Shown one piece after another: positions 24,473 to 32,487 of a DNA stretch of 64,000 nucleotides; within the stretch, counting starts at the first letter, position 1; the number at the start of each line of letters is the position of its first letter. Made by a program: the position numbers and the translations under genes. Source of the DNA: JANPIX01 sp031425195 (GTDB lineage Bacteria; Pseudomonadota; Alphaproteobacteria; Rhodobacterales; Rhodobacteraceae); the NCBI GenBank assembly GCA_031425195.1, contig JANPIX010000022.1, positions 1 through 64,000 of the forward strand. Reading direction: 5' to 3'. Below the pieces are notes generated by a model. It did no database searches. It saw only the letters and a list, made by a program, of their open reading frames with translations, and was not told the origin of the DNA.

Positions 24473-25459
24473 ATGTCCCTTCCCCTGTCCATGCTGGCAA
24501 TCGAAATTCCGGAACCGGGTGGCCCGGATGTGCTTCATCCCGGGGCGTTTCCGGTGCCGGTGCCGGGGCATGGGCAGATTGTGATCAGGCTTGAATACGC
24601 CGGGGTCAACCGGCCCGATGCGCTGCAGCGCGCGGGTGCCTATGCGCCGCCTGCCAGTGCTTCGCCCTTGCCGGGGCTGGAAGGGGCGGGCGTTGTGGCC
24701 GCCGTGGGGCCGGGCGTTGGCCGGTGGAAAGTCGGGGATCAGGTTTGCGCCCTGCTGCCCGGTGGGGGCTATGCCGAATATGCGCTGTGCCACGGCGATC
24801 ATGCTCTGCCCATTCCGGACGGTGTGACCATGCGTGAGGCGGCCTGCCTGCCGGAAACCTGCTTTACCGTGTGGTCCAACATGGTGCGGCGGGGACGCCT
24901 GAAGGCGGGAGAGCGGTTTTTGGTTCATGGCGGGTCATCGGGGATTGGGACGACCGCCATCCAGATGGCCAAAGCGATGGGCGCGCGGGTGTTCGCGACG
25001 GCCGGTTCGGACATCAAGTGCGAGGCCTGCACGGGGCTGGGGGCAGAGGTTGCCATCAATTATCACACCACCGATTTCGTCGAGGTGATGAAGGCCGCAG
25101 GGGGTGCCAACCTGATCCTTGACATGGTGGGGGGGCCGTATCTGCCGCGCAACCTTATGGCGCTGGCGACGGACGGGCGGCTTGTTCAGATCGCGTTTCT
25201 GCAGGGTGCCAAGGTGGAGGTGAACTTTGCCGATCTGATGGTGCGACGGTTGTCGATTACCGGATCGACGCTGCGTCCGCAATCCGATCTGGCCAAGGCC
25301 ACCTATGCGCGCGAATTGGAAGAACATGTCTGGCCGATGATCGCACGGGGTGCCCTGCGGCCGGTGATCGACAGCGAATTTGCGCTGGCCGATGCCGCCA
25401 AGGCGCATTGGCGGATCGAAAGCTCGGGCCATGTCGGGAAGATCGTGTTGAAGGTCTGA
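24473..25459 (+). CDS. NAD(P)H quinone oxidoreductase, PIG3/Qor-like MDR protein
   Basis: Medium-chain dehydrogenase/reductase of 328 residues without the zinc ligands of alcohol dehydrogenases. The N-terminal catalytic domain has EYAGVNRPDALQRAG and GLEGAGVVAAVGPGV. The nucleotide site is LVHGGSSGIGTTAIQMAK at about 151-168. The C-terminal DAAKAHWRIESSGHVGKIVL is typical of the PIG3/QorB group, which reduce quinones with NADPH. It directly follows coq9 and is probably in the same transcript. Confidence 0.88.
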   Translation: MSLPLSMLAIEIPEPGGPDVLHPGAFPVPVPGHGQIVIRLEYAGVNRPDALQRAGAYAPPASASPLPGLEGAGVVAAVGPGVGRWKVGDQVCALLPGGGYAEYALCHGDHALPIPDGVTMREAACLPETCFTVWSNMVRRGRLKAGERFLVHGGSSGIGTTAIQMAKAMGARVFATAGSDIKCEACTGLGAEVAINYHTTDFVEVMKAAGGANLILDMVGGPYLPRNLMALATDGRLVQIAFLQGAKVEVNFADLMVRRLSITGSTLRPQSDLAKATYARELEEHVWPMIARGALRPVIDSEFALADAAKAHWRIESSGHVGKIVLKV

Positions 25460-25466
25460 ACCGCGC

Positions 25467-26105
25467 TTACCGCACCGCCTCCAGCACCGCATCAGTCAGG
25501 GTGCAATCACGGATCACGTCTGCGCCGCATTGGCGGGGGGACAGGTCGGGTGACAGGCAGATGCGGACTTCGTCGATTCTTCCCGCCTCGCAGGTGACTG
25601 TGATCATGTCGCGGGTCAGGGCGGGGTTGGATTCGAGAAACGCATCTTCGACGACCGAGGCGGGCAGCGTCAGATCACGTGCCAGATCATCCAGGACATC
25701 GGGGATGGTGATGCTGTCATAGGCCCGGCGCGACAGGGCGAAGTAATCGGCGGCGGCAAGGCCGGAACAGCGGCCGTGTTTCTTCCATTCATAAAAGGCC
25801 AGCCCCGCGCCGCCCATGATATCGGCCATCGCCGCCGTTTCGGTGCGGGAGGGATCGCGCGCAGTTGTGCGGCAATAGCTTGGCCAGCCCTGTTCGAATT
25901 GTGGCCACAGACCGTGCAGCGTAAAGCTGAACCCGCGCCCTTCGTCGCACTGCGGATCGCGGCGCGCGTCGCCTGTCAGGCTGCACCAGGTGCTGCTCCA
26001 CCCCAGGGCCATGACATAGTAATCGAACTGTCCCGCGCGTTCGCCTTCGGCCTGTGCCTGCAGTGCGGACAGCAGAAGTACCAAGCCTGCAAGCGCCTTA
26101 TGCAT
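25467..26105 (-). CDS. ribonuclease T2 family protein, exported
   Basis: A 212-residue secreted or periplasmic RNase with signal peptide ALAGLVLLLSALQAQA. Both family signatures are intact: CAS1 HGLWPQF (His64) and CAS2 FYEWKKHGRC (Glu106, Lys109, His110). Several cysteines fit disulfide bonds. It would cleave single-stranded RNA through a 2',3'-cyclic phosphate. The CpdB-like protein at 40 kb acts on such products, but it looks cytoplasmic. The frame runs on upstream; the ATG at 26105 has GGGGAAGAG before it and gives the signal peptide. Confidence 0.93.
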   Translation of the reverse strand: MHKALAGLVLLLSALQAQAEGERAGQFDYYVMALGWSSTWCSLTGDARRDPQCDEGRGFSFTLHGLWPQFEQGWPSYCRTTARDPSRTETAAMADIMGGAGLAFYEWKKHGRCSGLAAADYFALSRRAYDSITIPDVLDDLARDLTLPASVVEDAFLESNPALTRDMITVTCEAGRIDEVRICLSPDLSPRQCGADVIRDCTLTDAVLEAVR

Positions 26106-26229
26106 TTTCTCTTCCCCTTGGGCCGGAACCACCCTATATACCCCGCAACTTCCCGAAAACGAGAAGACGCGAACAAGGGTTCGCAGCCGTTTTCCCGGCC
26201 CGGGAGAGATTTGTAAAGGGAATGCCGCT

Positions 26230-26988
26230 ATGACGTCGAAGCCCCTCATGGCCAAAGCCACAGCCGTCTGGCTGGTGGACAACACGACACTGACGTTCCG
26301 TCAGGTTGCCGAATTCTGCGGGCTGCACGAACTTGAAGTTCAGGGCATTGCGGATGGGGATGTTGCCACGGGCGTGAAGGGTTTTGACCCGGTTGCCAAC
26401 AACCAGTTGGATCAAGTCGAAATCGACCGTGGGCAGAAAGATCCGTCCTATGCGCTCAAACTGAAATTCATCGCGTCGGCGGTGGGTGAGGAAAAGCGGC
26501 GCGGCCCGCGCTATACCCCGTTGTCCAAGCGGCAGGACCGGCCTTCGGCCATTCTGTGGCTCGTCAAGTTTCACCCGGAACTGAGCGATGGGGCCATCGG
26601 CAAGCTGGTGGGCACGACCAAGCCGACGATCCTGTCGATCCGCGAGCGGACGCACTGGAACAGCAACACGCTGCAACCGATTGACCCGGTGGCCTTGGGC
26701 CTGTGCCGGCAGACCGAACTTGACGCCGCCGTGCAAGCGGCGGCCCGCAAGAAAGCGGGCGAGGGCACCGTTATGTCAGATGACGAACGCCGCAAGCTGG
26801 TGTCGACGGAACAATCGCTTGGCATGACGACGGATGCCAAGATGCCGTCGAATTCCAATTCGCTTGAACAATTCGGCCTGACGGAAAAAGAAGAAAAGCC
26901 CGCCGATTATTCGGATGCCGAAAGCTTTTTCACCATGCCGCAAGGCGCGACCGACGACGAGGATGACGACGACGAAACCGACCGCTGA
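26230..26988 (+). CDS. trcR: cell cycle transcriptional regulator TrcR (DUF1013)
   Basis: A 252-residue protein of the alphaproteobacterial DUF1013 family. KATAVWLVDNTTLTFRQVAEFCGLHELEVQGIADGD at the N-terminus resembles a helix-turn-helix. A second such region lies around LSDGAIGKLVGTTKPTILSIRERTHW. The C-terminus is acidic and low-complexity (DDEDDDDETDR). TrcR is described as a cell-cycle regulator associated with transcription in Brucella and relatives. Family assignment is strong; role in this organism is inferred. It is convergent with the LysR gene. Confidence 0.9.
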   Translation: MTSKPLMAKATAVWLVDNTTLTFRQVAEFCGLHELEVQGIADGDVATGVKGFDPVANNQLDQVEIDRGQKDPSYALKLKFIASAVGEEKRRGPRYTPLSKRQDRPSAILWLVKFHPELSDGAIGKLVGTTKPTILSIRERTHWNSNTLQPIDPVALGLCRQTELDAAVQAAARKKAGEGTVMSDDERRKLVSTEQSLGMTTDAKMPSNSNSLEQFGLTEKEEKPADYSDAESFFTMPQGATDDEDDDDETDR

Positions 26989-27000
26989 CGTGGCGTTTGG

Positions 27001-27927
27001 TTACCAGGCCACGACATCTTCGCGGGCGGTGCCGTCCGTTTCCGTTTGAAGCCAGTTGCGAAAGGCCACAAGCGGCGGGTAATCCGCCGCTTCCAAGGGC
27101 CAAGTCAGGTAATAGCTGCCTGCGCTGGGCATTGCCGCACCAAAGGCGCTGGTCAGCCTGCCGTCGGCCAGTTCGCCCTTTGCCAGAAACTCGGGCAGCA
27201 GGGCCACGCCTACACCGTAGATCGCCGCCTGAATCATCGGGCCGAACTGATCGAACAGCATCCCCTGACCGCCCGCATTCATGACGCCATGGGCTGCAAA
27301 CCAGTCTGACCATGCGTTTGGCCGGGTTTCCAGTTGCATTAGGGGCAGGCCCACCAGATCGGCCGCCGTGTGGATCGGATGAGAGGCCGCCCAGGCCGGT
27401 GCGCAGCAGGGCACCAGCCGTTCATCGAACAATTTTTGATACCCCGCACCCGGCCAGGTTTGCGCGCCAAAGTGGATTGCGGCATCGAACCCTTCGGCAG
27501 CGAAATCGAACGGGCGCAGGCGCGTTCCAAGATTGATCGTGACCCCGGGATAGGCCGACAGAAAGCTGTGCAGGCGCGGGGCGAGCCAGCGCGTGCCGAA
27601 GGTTGGCAGGATGGCCAGCGCAAGCGTGCCCCCTGTGCCCGCGACGCCGCCCGCGCGAACACGCATTGCACCGCGACTGATAATGTCCATCGCCCGCGCC
27701 ACATCGCGTGCATAGGCCAAAGCCGCTGCTGTCGGCACCAGCCTGCGCCCCTGTCGCAGAAACAGTTTGACGCCAAGTTGCTGTTCAAGGGTCTGGACAA
27801 GGCGACTGACGGCCCCTTGCGTCAGATCAAGGTCACGGGCGGCGGCAAGGGTGGATCCGGCGCGGCAGACAGCTTCGAATGCTGTCAGCACAGAGGTGGA
27901 CGGAAGCAAGCGACGTGGGGTGGGCAT
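27001..27927 (-). CDS. LysR-family regulator, GcvA/GcdR type
   Basis: A 308-residue LysR regulator. The N-terminal winged helix has AFEAVCRAGSTLAAARDLDLTQGAVSRLVQTLEQQLG (about 17-53). A periplasmic-binding-like effector domain follows with DAAIHFGAQTWPG and VALLPEFLAKGELADG, as in the GcvA subgroup. It diverges from gcdH over 93 bases, the arrangement of GcdR, which responds to glutarate or glutaryl-CoA. It is the likely regulator of the lysine/2-oxoadipate run to its right. Effector is inferred. Confidence 0.9.
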   Translation of the reverse strand: MPTPRRLLPSTSVLTAFEAVCRAGSTLAAARDLDLTQGAVSRLVQTLEQQLGVKLFLRQGRRLVPTAAALAYARDVARAMDIISRGAMRVRAGGVAGTGGTLALAILPTFGTRWLAPRLHSFLSAYPGVTINLGTRLRPFDFAAEGFDAAIHFGAQTWPGAGYQKLFDERLVPCCAPAWAASHPIHTAADLVGLPLMQLETRPNAWSDWFAAHGVMNAGGQGMLFDQFGPMIQAAIYGVGVALLPEFLAKGELADGRLTSAFGAAMPSAGSYYLTWPLEAADYPPLVAFRNWLQTETDGTAREDVVAW

Positions 27928-27986
27928 GTATGACCTTTACGCATATATAACCCCACAATCAGCGTTATCTTTGCGACTGACAATCC

Positions 27987-28006
27987 CTTATACACATAGA
28001 TGTAAG
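27987..28006. promoter_or_regulatory. partial dyad in the gcdR/gcdH promoter region
   Basis: CTTATACACATAGATGTAAG is a partly symmetric A/T-rich stretch ending 15 bases before the gcdH ATG. It has the T-N11-A character expected of LysR sites. It lies in the 93-base divergent region, which is much more A/T-rich than its surroundings. Confidence 0.4.
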
Positions 28007-28020
28007 CCAGAGGTGCCGTC

Positions 28021-29244
28021 ATGAAAGATCTTGTTCCCGCCCTGAAAGCCAAAGACGCGCCTGACCTTGGGCGGTTTGACTGGGAAGATCCGTTCCGTCT
28101 GGACGACCAGTTGACGGAAGAAGAACGCATGTTGCGCGATGGCGCGCGCGCCTATGCCGTTGAAAAGCTTCAGCCCCGCGTGACGGCGGCCTATCGGGAC
28201 GAAACCACCGATCCGGCGATTTTTCGCGAGATGGGGGAAATGGGGCTGCTGGGGGTGACGATCCCCGAAGAATACGGCGGGCTTGGCAGTTCCTATGTGG
28301 CGTACGGCCTGATCGCGCGGGAGGTGGAGCGGGTCGATTCCGGGTATCGGTCGATGATGTCGGTTCAATCCAGTCTCGTGATGTATCCGATTTATGCCTA
28401 TGGCTCCGAGGCGCAGCGGATGAAATATCTGCCGAAACTGGCGTCGGGGGAATGGATCGGATGCTTTGGTCTGACCGAGCCTGATGCGGGGTCTGATCCG
28501 GCAGGCATGAAGACTGTCGCGCGCAAGACGGCCACGGGTTATGTGCTGAACGGTGCCAAGATGTGGATTTCGAACAGCCCGATTGCCGATGTGTTCATCG
28601 TGTGGGCGAAATCCGAGGCGCATGGCGGCAAGATCCGGGGCTTTGTGCTCGACAAGGGCATGACGGGCCTTTCGGCGCCAAAGATCGGCGGCAAGCTGTC
28701 GCTGCGCGCCAGCATCACGGGCGAGATTGTGATGAAGGATGTAGAGGTTGGGGAAGACGCGCTGTTGCCCAACGTCGAGGGGTTGAAAGGGCCGTTCGGC
28801 TGTTTGAACCGGGCGCGGTATGGTATTTCCTGGGGGGTGATGGGCGCTGCGGAATTCTGCCTGCATGCCGCGCGCCAATACGGGCTTGACCGCAAGCAGT
28901 TTGGCAAGCCTTTGGCGCAGACGCAGCTGTTCCAGTTGAAGCTGGCCAACATGATGACGGACATCGCCCTTGGCCTGCAGGGGTCGTTGCGGGTTGGCCG
29001 GTTGCTGGACGAGGCGAATGCGGCACCGGAGATGATTTCCATCGTCAAGCGCAACAACTGTGGCCGGGCGCTGGATATCGCGCGGTGGTCGCGCGACATG
29101 CATGGGGGCAATGGTATTCAGGAAGATTATCAGATCATGCGCCACATGATGAACCTTGAAACCGTCAACACCTATGAAGGCACGCATGACGTTCATGCCC
29201 TGATTCTGGGCCGCTCCATCACCGGGCTGCAGGCCTTCTTTTAA
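28021..29244 (+). CDS. gcdH: glutaryl-CoA dehydrogenase
   Basis: Flavoprotein that oxidises and decarboxylates glutaryl-CoA to crotonyl-CoA, giving electrons to ETF. It is 407 residues, acyl-CoA dehydrogenase fold. CFGLTEPDAGSDP and WISNSPIADVFIVWAK are in the middle domain, and RDMHGGNGIQEDYQIMRHM is in the C-terminal domain. The catalytic base is Glu386 in NTYEGTHDVHALILGR. GAGGT precedes the ATG. It heads a rightward group and diverges from a GcdR-like LysR gene. ETF-QO for its electrons is at 9.7-11.4 kb. Confidence 0.96.
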   Translation: MKDLVPALKAKDAPDLGRFDWEDPFRLDDQLTEEERMLRDGARAYAVEKLQPRVTAAYRDETTDPAIFREMGEMGLLGVTIPEEYGGLGSSYVAYGLIAREVERVDSGYRSMMSVQSSLVMYPIYAYGSEAQRMKYLPKLASGEWIGCFGLTEPDAGSDPAGMKTVARKTATGYVLNGAKMWISNSPIADVFIVWAKSEAHGGKIRGFVLDKGMTGLSAPKIGGKLSLRASITGEIVMKDVEVGEDALLPNVEGLKGPFGCLNRARYGISWGVMGAAEFCLHAARQYGLDRKQFGKPLAQTQLFQLKLANMMTDIALGLQGSLRVGRLLDEANAAPEMISIVKRNNCGRALDIARWSRDMHGGNGIQEDYQIMRHMMNLETVNTYEGTHDVHALILGRSITGLQAFF

Positions 29245-29281
29245 GCCGATTTTACCGTCCCTTTTCCTTGTATGAGCTTGT

Positions 29282-31459
29282 ATGGACCGCGCCGATATCG
29301 TTCACGAGAATTTTCTGCGGCGCGTTGCTGCGCATGACTTTCCAGCCGGACGCCCGCCTGCCGGGCCGCTGGCGGCAACTGATGCCGTTGCGATCTTTCG
29401 GTCGGCCTGTCTGACGCGTGCGTTAGACCGGACAAGCCGCGCGATGCAGAAGGCGGGGCAGGGGTTCTATACCATCGGGTCGTCGGGGCATGAGGGGATG
29501 GCAGCCGTTGCGGCGGCGCTGCGGCCCGATGACATGGCGTTTCTGCATTACCGCGATGCCGCGTTTCAGTTGCAGAGGGCCACGCAGGTGCCGGGGCAGA
29601 CGCCGCTGTGGGACATGCTTTTGTCGTTTGCCGCGTCGAGCGATGATCCGATTTCGGGTGGCCGACACAAGGTGCTGGGGTCACGCGCCCTGATGATCCC
29701 GCCGCAGACGTCCACGATTGCATCGCATCTGCCCAAGGCTATCGGGGCCGCCTATTCCATCGGGGCCGCGCGGCGCAACCGGCCCGAACACGCGATGCTG
29801 GCGGATGACGGGATTGTCATGTGCAGTTTTGGCGATGCGTCGGCCAATCATTCCACGGCGCAGGGGGCATTCAACACGGCGGGTTGGACAAGTTATCAAA
29901 GCATCCCGATGCCATTGCTGTTCGTGTGCGAAGACAACGGAATTGGCATTTCCACCAAGACGCCAAAGGGCTGGATCGAGGCCGGGTTTTCCAATCGTCC
30001 GGGCCTTGCGTATTTTTCCGGTGACGGGCTGGACATGTTCGATGCCTATCGGGCGGCGGTGCAGGCGGCGCATTATGTGCGGACGCGGCGCAAGCCTGCA
30101 TTCCTGCACCTGCGCGCCATCCGGCTTTATGGCCATGCCGGGGCCGATGTGCCGACGACCTATCTGAGCCGCGATGAGGTGGAGGCCGAGGAGGCGCAGG
30201 ATCCGCTGCTTCATTCCGTCCGTCTGCTTGATGCGGCCGGGGTGATGCCCCCGTCAGATGCCTTGGCGATCTATGCCGAAACGGCGGCGCGGGTGAACCG
30301 AGTGGCCGCCGAGGCCGTGACCCGGCCGGGTCTGAAGACAGGGGCGGACGTGATGGCGTCGCTGATCCCCCCGGCGCGGCGCTGCAAGCCTTCGAACGGG
30401 CCTTCTGCGGCGGCGCGGGAGGCGGCGTTCGGATCAGACCTGCGGTCGATGAACGATCCGCAACCGATGAGCCGTATTCTGAACTGGGCGCTGACGGACC
30501 TTATGCTGGAATACCCCGAGATCGTGATGATGGGCGAAGATGTGGGTCGCAAGGGCGGGGTTTACGGGGTCACACAGAAACTGACGGCGCGGTTTGGTGC
30601 CCACCGGATGATCGACACGCTGCTGGATGAGCAATCGATTCTGGGGCTCGCCATCGGCATGGCGCAGAACGGGTTTGTGCCGATGCCGGAGATTCAGTTT
30701 CTGGCCTATCTGCACAACGCCGAAGATCAGCTTCGCGGCGAGGCGGCGACCTTGCCGTTCTTTTCGAACGGTCAGTTTACCAACCCGATGGTTCTGCGCA
30801 TTGCGGGCTTGGGGTATCAAAAAGGGTTCGGCGGGCATTTTCACAACGACAACTCCATCGCGGTGCTGCGTGACATTCCGGGCATCATCCTGGCCATTCC
30901 GTCCTGCGGTCAGGACGCGGCGATGATGCTGCGCGAATGCGTGCGGCTTGCGCGTGAGGAGCAGCGGGTGGTGGTATTTCTGGAGCCGATTGCCCTTTAT
31001 CCGATGCGCGACCTGCATGCCGAAAAGGATGGCGCGTGGATGAACACCTATCCCGCGCCCGACCAACGCCTGACGTTCGGCGAGGTTGGGGTAACGGGTG
31101 CGGGCACGGATCTGTGCATCGTGACGTATGGCAACGGCCACTATCTTTCGCAGCAGGCCCTGCCGCAGATTACGGCGGCAGGCATCGACGCGCGGATTGT
31201 TGATTTGCGGTGGCTGTCGCCTTTGCCGAAGGAAAGCCTGATCGCCGCCGTGACGGGGTGCAGCCGGGTTCTGATTGTGGACGAATGCCGCCATTCGGGT
31301 GGCCCCGCCGAAGGGTTGATGGCGCTGCTTGCCGAGGCGGGGCACGCGCCCGTGCGGGTGACGGCACAAGACAGTTTCATCGCGACGGGCCCAGCCTATG
31401 CGGCAACCATGCCGTCGACTGACAGCATTGTGGCTGCCGCCCGGGGGATCTGCGCATGA
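29282..31459 (+). CDS. single-chain 2-oxoacid dehydrogenase E1 (alpha-beta fusion), likely 2-oxoadipate
   Basis: A 725-residue thiamine-diphosphate enzyme that joins both E1 subunits in one chain. The alpha part (about 1-375) has GSSGHEGMAAVAAAL and the cofactor motif starting SFGDASANHS near 182 and ending EDN. The beta part begins near 390 (MNDPQPMSRILNWALTD) with MMGEDVGRKGGVYGVT and FGGHFHNDNS. Neighbours (gcdH, aminoadipate-semialdehyde dehydrogenase, saccharopine dehydrogenase) point to 2-oxoadipate as substrate, giving glutaryl-CoA. No E2 or E3 gene is adjacent. The start ATG lacks a clear Shine-Dalgarno sequence. Its stop overlaps the next start by 4 bp. Confidence 0.85.
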   Translation: MDRADIVHENFLRRVAAHDFPAGRPPAGPLAATDAVAIFRSACLTRALDRTSRAMQKAGQGFYTIGSSGHEGMAAVAAALRPDDMAFLHYRDAAFQLQRATQVPGQTPLWDMLLSFAASSDDPISGGRHKVLGSRALMIPPQTSTIASHLPKAIGAAYSIGAARRNRPEHAMLADDGIVMCSFGDASANHSTAQGAFNTAGWTSYQSIPMPLLFVCEDNGIGISTKTPKGWIEAGFSNRPGLAYFSGDGLDMFDAYRAAVQAAHYVRTRRKPAFLHLRAIRLYGHAGADVPTTYLSRDEVEAEEAQDPLLHSVRLLDAAGVMPPSDALAIYAETAARVNRVAAEAVTRPGLKTGADVMASLIPPARRCKPSNGPSAAAREAAFGSDLRSMNDPQPMSRILNWALTDLMLEYPEIVMMGEDVGRKGGVYGVTQKLTARFGAHRMIDTLLDEQSILGLAIGMAQNGFVPMPEIQFLAYLHNAEDQLRGEAATLPFFSNGQFTNPMVLRIAGLGYQKGFGGHFHNDNSIAVLRDIPGIILAIPSCGQDAAMMLRECVRLAREEQRVVVFLEPIALYPMRDLHAEKDGAWMNTYPAPDQRLTFGEVGVTGAGTDLCIVTYGNGHYLSQQALPQITAAGIDARIVDLRWLSPLPKESLIAAVTGCSRVLIVDECRHSGGPAEGLMALLAEAGHAPVRVTAQDSFIATGPAYAATMPSTDSIVAAARGICA

Positions 31460-32475
31460 GGACGGCGGTTCTTGTCTGTCCGGGGCGCGGCACCTATGGC
31501 AAGGCCGAACTGGGCACTTTGGCGCGGACATTTCCGGATGCTGGGCTGCTGGGCCAGTTCGATGCGGCACGGGCTGCACTTGGGCAGGAACCGCTAAGCA
31601 CGCTTGACGCGGCGGCGGAGTGGTCGGTGGCGCGTCATTCGCGCGGCGACAATGCGAGCGCCCTGATTTACGCCTGCACCTTGGGCGATGCCCTGTCGTT
31701 GAAGGATATAGATGTTGTCGCGGTGACCGGCAATTCGATGGGCTGGTACTCGGCACTGGCCTGTGCTGGTGCCGTTGACGCGATGGCAGGGTTCGAGGTG
31801 GTCAACACCATGGGAACCCTGATGCAGCAAAGCCTGATCGGGGGGCAGGTGCTTTACCCGTTTGTCGGGCCGGACTGGCGGGCGGATGACGCCGCCAAGG
31901 CGCGGCTTCTGGCCATTGCGGCAGAGATTGATGCGCGCCCTGACCATATCCTTGCGCTGTCGATTGATCTGGGCGGGATGCTGGTTCTTGCCGGAAACGA
32001 GCCGGGCCTTGCCGCGTTCGAGGCGGCAGTGCCCCGGCAGGACCGGTTCCCGATGCGTCTGGTCAACCACGCGGCGTTTCACACGGCGATGCAGGTCCCG
32101 GTGGCGCGCGAAGGCCGTGCCCGCCTGTCTGCCGATCTGTTTGCACAACCGCAAAAGCCGCTTGTTGACGGGCGCGGCACTGTCTGGTGGCCGGGGGCGA
32201 CTGACCCTGTGGCGCTGTGGGATTACACATTGGGCCATCAGGTGACCGAACCCTATGACTTTACCCACGCCATCGCCACAGCCGCGCGCGAATTCGCGCC
32301 CGACCTGTTCATCGTGACCGGGCCGGGAACCACGTTGGGCGGTGCCGTGGCGCAATCCTTGATCCTGGCGAACTGGTCAGGCATGACGAACAAGACCGAT
32401 TTCCAAACCCGCCAAAAAACCAACCCGCTTCTGGTGTCCATGGGCCTGCCCGACCAGCGCGCGACCGTGACCTGA
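31456..32475 (+). CDS. FabD-like acyltransferase of the lysine catabolic cluster
   Basis: A 339-residue protein with the malonyl-CoA:ACP transacylase fold. The nucleophile elbow is TGNSMGWYSA (Ser94), the catalytic His is His209 in HAAFHT, and the C-terminal TGPGTTLGG is normal. Two key positions differ from FabD. The oxyanion-side Gln of PGQG is Arg11 in CPGRG. The arginine that binds the malonyl carboxylate is replaced by Met119 (TMGTLMQ). Malonyl transfer is therefore unlikely. It is translationally coupled (ATGA) to the fused E1, so it may act on the acyl product of that enzyme. That role is a hypothesis. Confidence 0.8.
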   Translation: MRTAVLVCPGRGTYGKAELGTLARTFPDAGLLGQFDAARAALGQEPLSTLDAAAEWSVARHSRGDNASALIYACTLGDALSLKDIDVVAVTGNSMGWYSALACAGAVDAMAGFEVVNTMGTLMQQSLIGGQVLYPFVGPDWRADDAAKARLLAIAAEIDARPDHILALSIDLGGMLVLAGNEPGLAAFEAAVPRQDRFPMRLVNHAAFHTAMQVPVAREGRARLSADLFAQPQKPLVDGRGTVWWPGATDPVALWDYTLGHQVTEPYDFTHAIATAAREFAPDLFIVTGPGTTLGGAVAQSLILANWSGMTNKTDFQTRQKTNPLLVSMGLPDQRATVT

Positions 32476-32487
32476 AGGAGTATTCCA

